Origin: DASWFI01 sp036394315
GTDB taxonomy: Bacteria > Patescibacteriota > Doudnabacteria > UBA920 > O2-02-FULL-48-8
Reading direction: 5' to 3'
Assembly: GCA_036394315.1 (NCBI GenBank)
Contig: DASWFI010000155.1
Coordinates: forward strand, 1 to 36,681
DNA length: 36,681 bases
Part shown: piece by piece, positions 36,417 through 36,681 of the stretch
Position numbering within the stretch: position 1 is the stretch's first letter
How the letters are laid out: every line of letters begins with the position of its first letter
The notes under the pieces: model-generated
The model's database searches: none
Told to the model about the DNA's origin: nothing
What the model saw: only the letters and a program-made list of their open reading frames with translations
Translations under genes and position numbers: made by a program

Positions 36417-36681
36417 CTAGCTGATATTACCCGTCTTATTGTTCGTTTTATTGTACATCTTGGCGCGCACCTTATTGCCCACCTTGTCGCGCACCTTTTC
36501 AATCACCTTATCGCGCACCTTGGCGTGCACCTCGTTGATTATCTTGGAAAATACCTTGGAAAACACCTTGTCGCGCGCCTTGTCCCTCACCTTGGCGCCC
36601 ACCTTGTCTCTTACCTGGTCGAACACCTTTTCGACCACCTTGGCTCGCATCTGGGCGCTCACTTGGTCACTCACTTGTACA
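36417..36681 (-). CDS. DKVx tetrapeptide-repeat protein 1, C-terminal part
   Basis: The 3' part of the leftward gene that begins near 281 on the circular map. It ends at a TAG at 36417-36419. Units such as DKVGAKVRDK, VEKVFDQV and FSKVFSKI keep the four-residue period, with the last 15 residues (NKTNNKTGNIS) irregular. Converges with the VRR-NUC gene. Confidence 0.6.
   Translation of the reverse strand, partial: VQVSDQVSAQMRAKVVEKVFDQVRDKVGAKVRDKARDKVFSKVFSKIINEVHAKVRDKVIEKVRDKVGNKVRAKMYNKTNNKTGNIS
36541..36681. repeat. Terminal direct repeat, right copy
   Basis: Exact copy of bases 1-141. It marks the point where the circular or circularly permuted genome was cut by the assembler. Confidence 0.95.

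Overview
This window looks like a complete, circularly closed genome (about 36.5 kb) of an uncultivated podovirus-like tailed phage. Bases 1-141 are repeated exactly at 36541-36681. That length equals a common maximum assembler k-mer, so it most likely marks circular closure rather than a true terminal repeat. There is no integrase, RNA polymerase or DNA polymerase. Replication genes are limited to a RecA-fold ATPase, an SSB/DUF669-like protein and a VRR-NUC nuclease. The host cannot be named from the sequence.

Layout. (i) 1-3542, continuing across the junction to 36417, is a leftward accessory block. Proteins made almost only of a four-residue repeat, (D/E/A)-K-V-x, alternate with a DUF6745 protein, a QGDV/TGHRH-type protein, a WGPGPW-type protein, small zinc-ribbon ORFs and a methyltransferase fragment. 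(ii) 3543-4090 is a non-coding gap with a leftward promoter and a leftward terminator. (iii) 4091-8354 is a leftward early operon: SSB-like, ATPase and many small overlapping genes, with two matching sigma70-like promoters. (iv) 8355-8832 is a divergent control region with a GC-rich hairpin cluster and a rightward promoter. (v) 8833-12924 holds small terminase, small genes, large terminase and a diverged rightward DKVx-type gene. (vi) 13084-31686 is the virion block: portal, scaffold, major capsid, glycosyltransferases, adaptor, nozzle, glycine-rich fibre and ejection proteins. (vii) 31722-36367 is a late accessory and lysis block: a reverse-strand membrane protein, a PurD-like ATP-grasp, a cysteine-peptidase endolysin, a coiled-coil membrane protein, a class III nucleotide-cyclase-like protein, an HNH endonuclease, a holin-like protein and VRR-NUC.

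Most notable. The major capsid gene is split by a minimal 188-nt group I intron (17830-18017). All core helices P1-P9 can be drawn, and a reverse-strand HNH gene lies just outside it. Splicing gives a 320-residue capsid protein starting MAISD; without it the first reading frame stops after ten codons. A second notable gene is a stand-alone class III cyclase domain with nearly all catalytic residues, translationally coupled to the lysis-type genes.

Two repeat families run through the genome. One is the 12-nt/4-aa DKVx family (five loci, always in the same sense as neighbouring genes). The other is a 13-nt near-palindrome, GGGTCATTGACCC, that sits mainly over the 3' ends of genes and is expanded in-frame into pentapeptides within the portal gene. 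The DKVx/DUF6745/QGDV block is the best candidate here for an undescribed system; its function cannot be read from the sequence.
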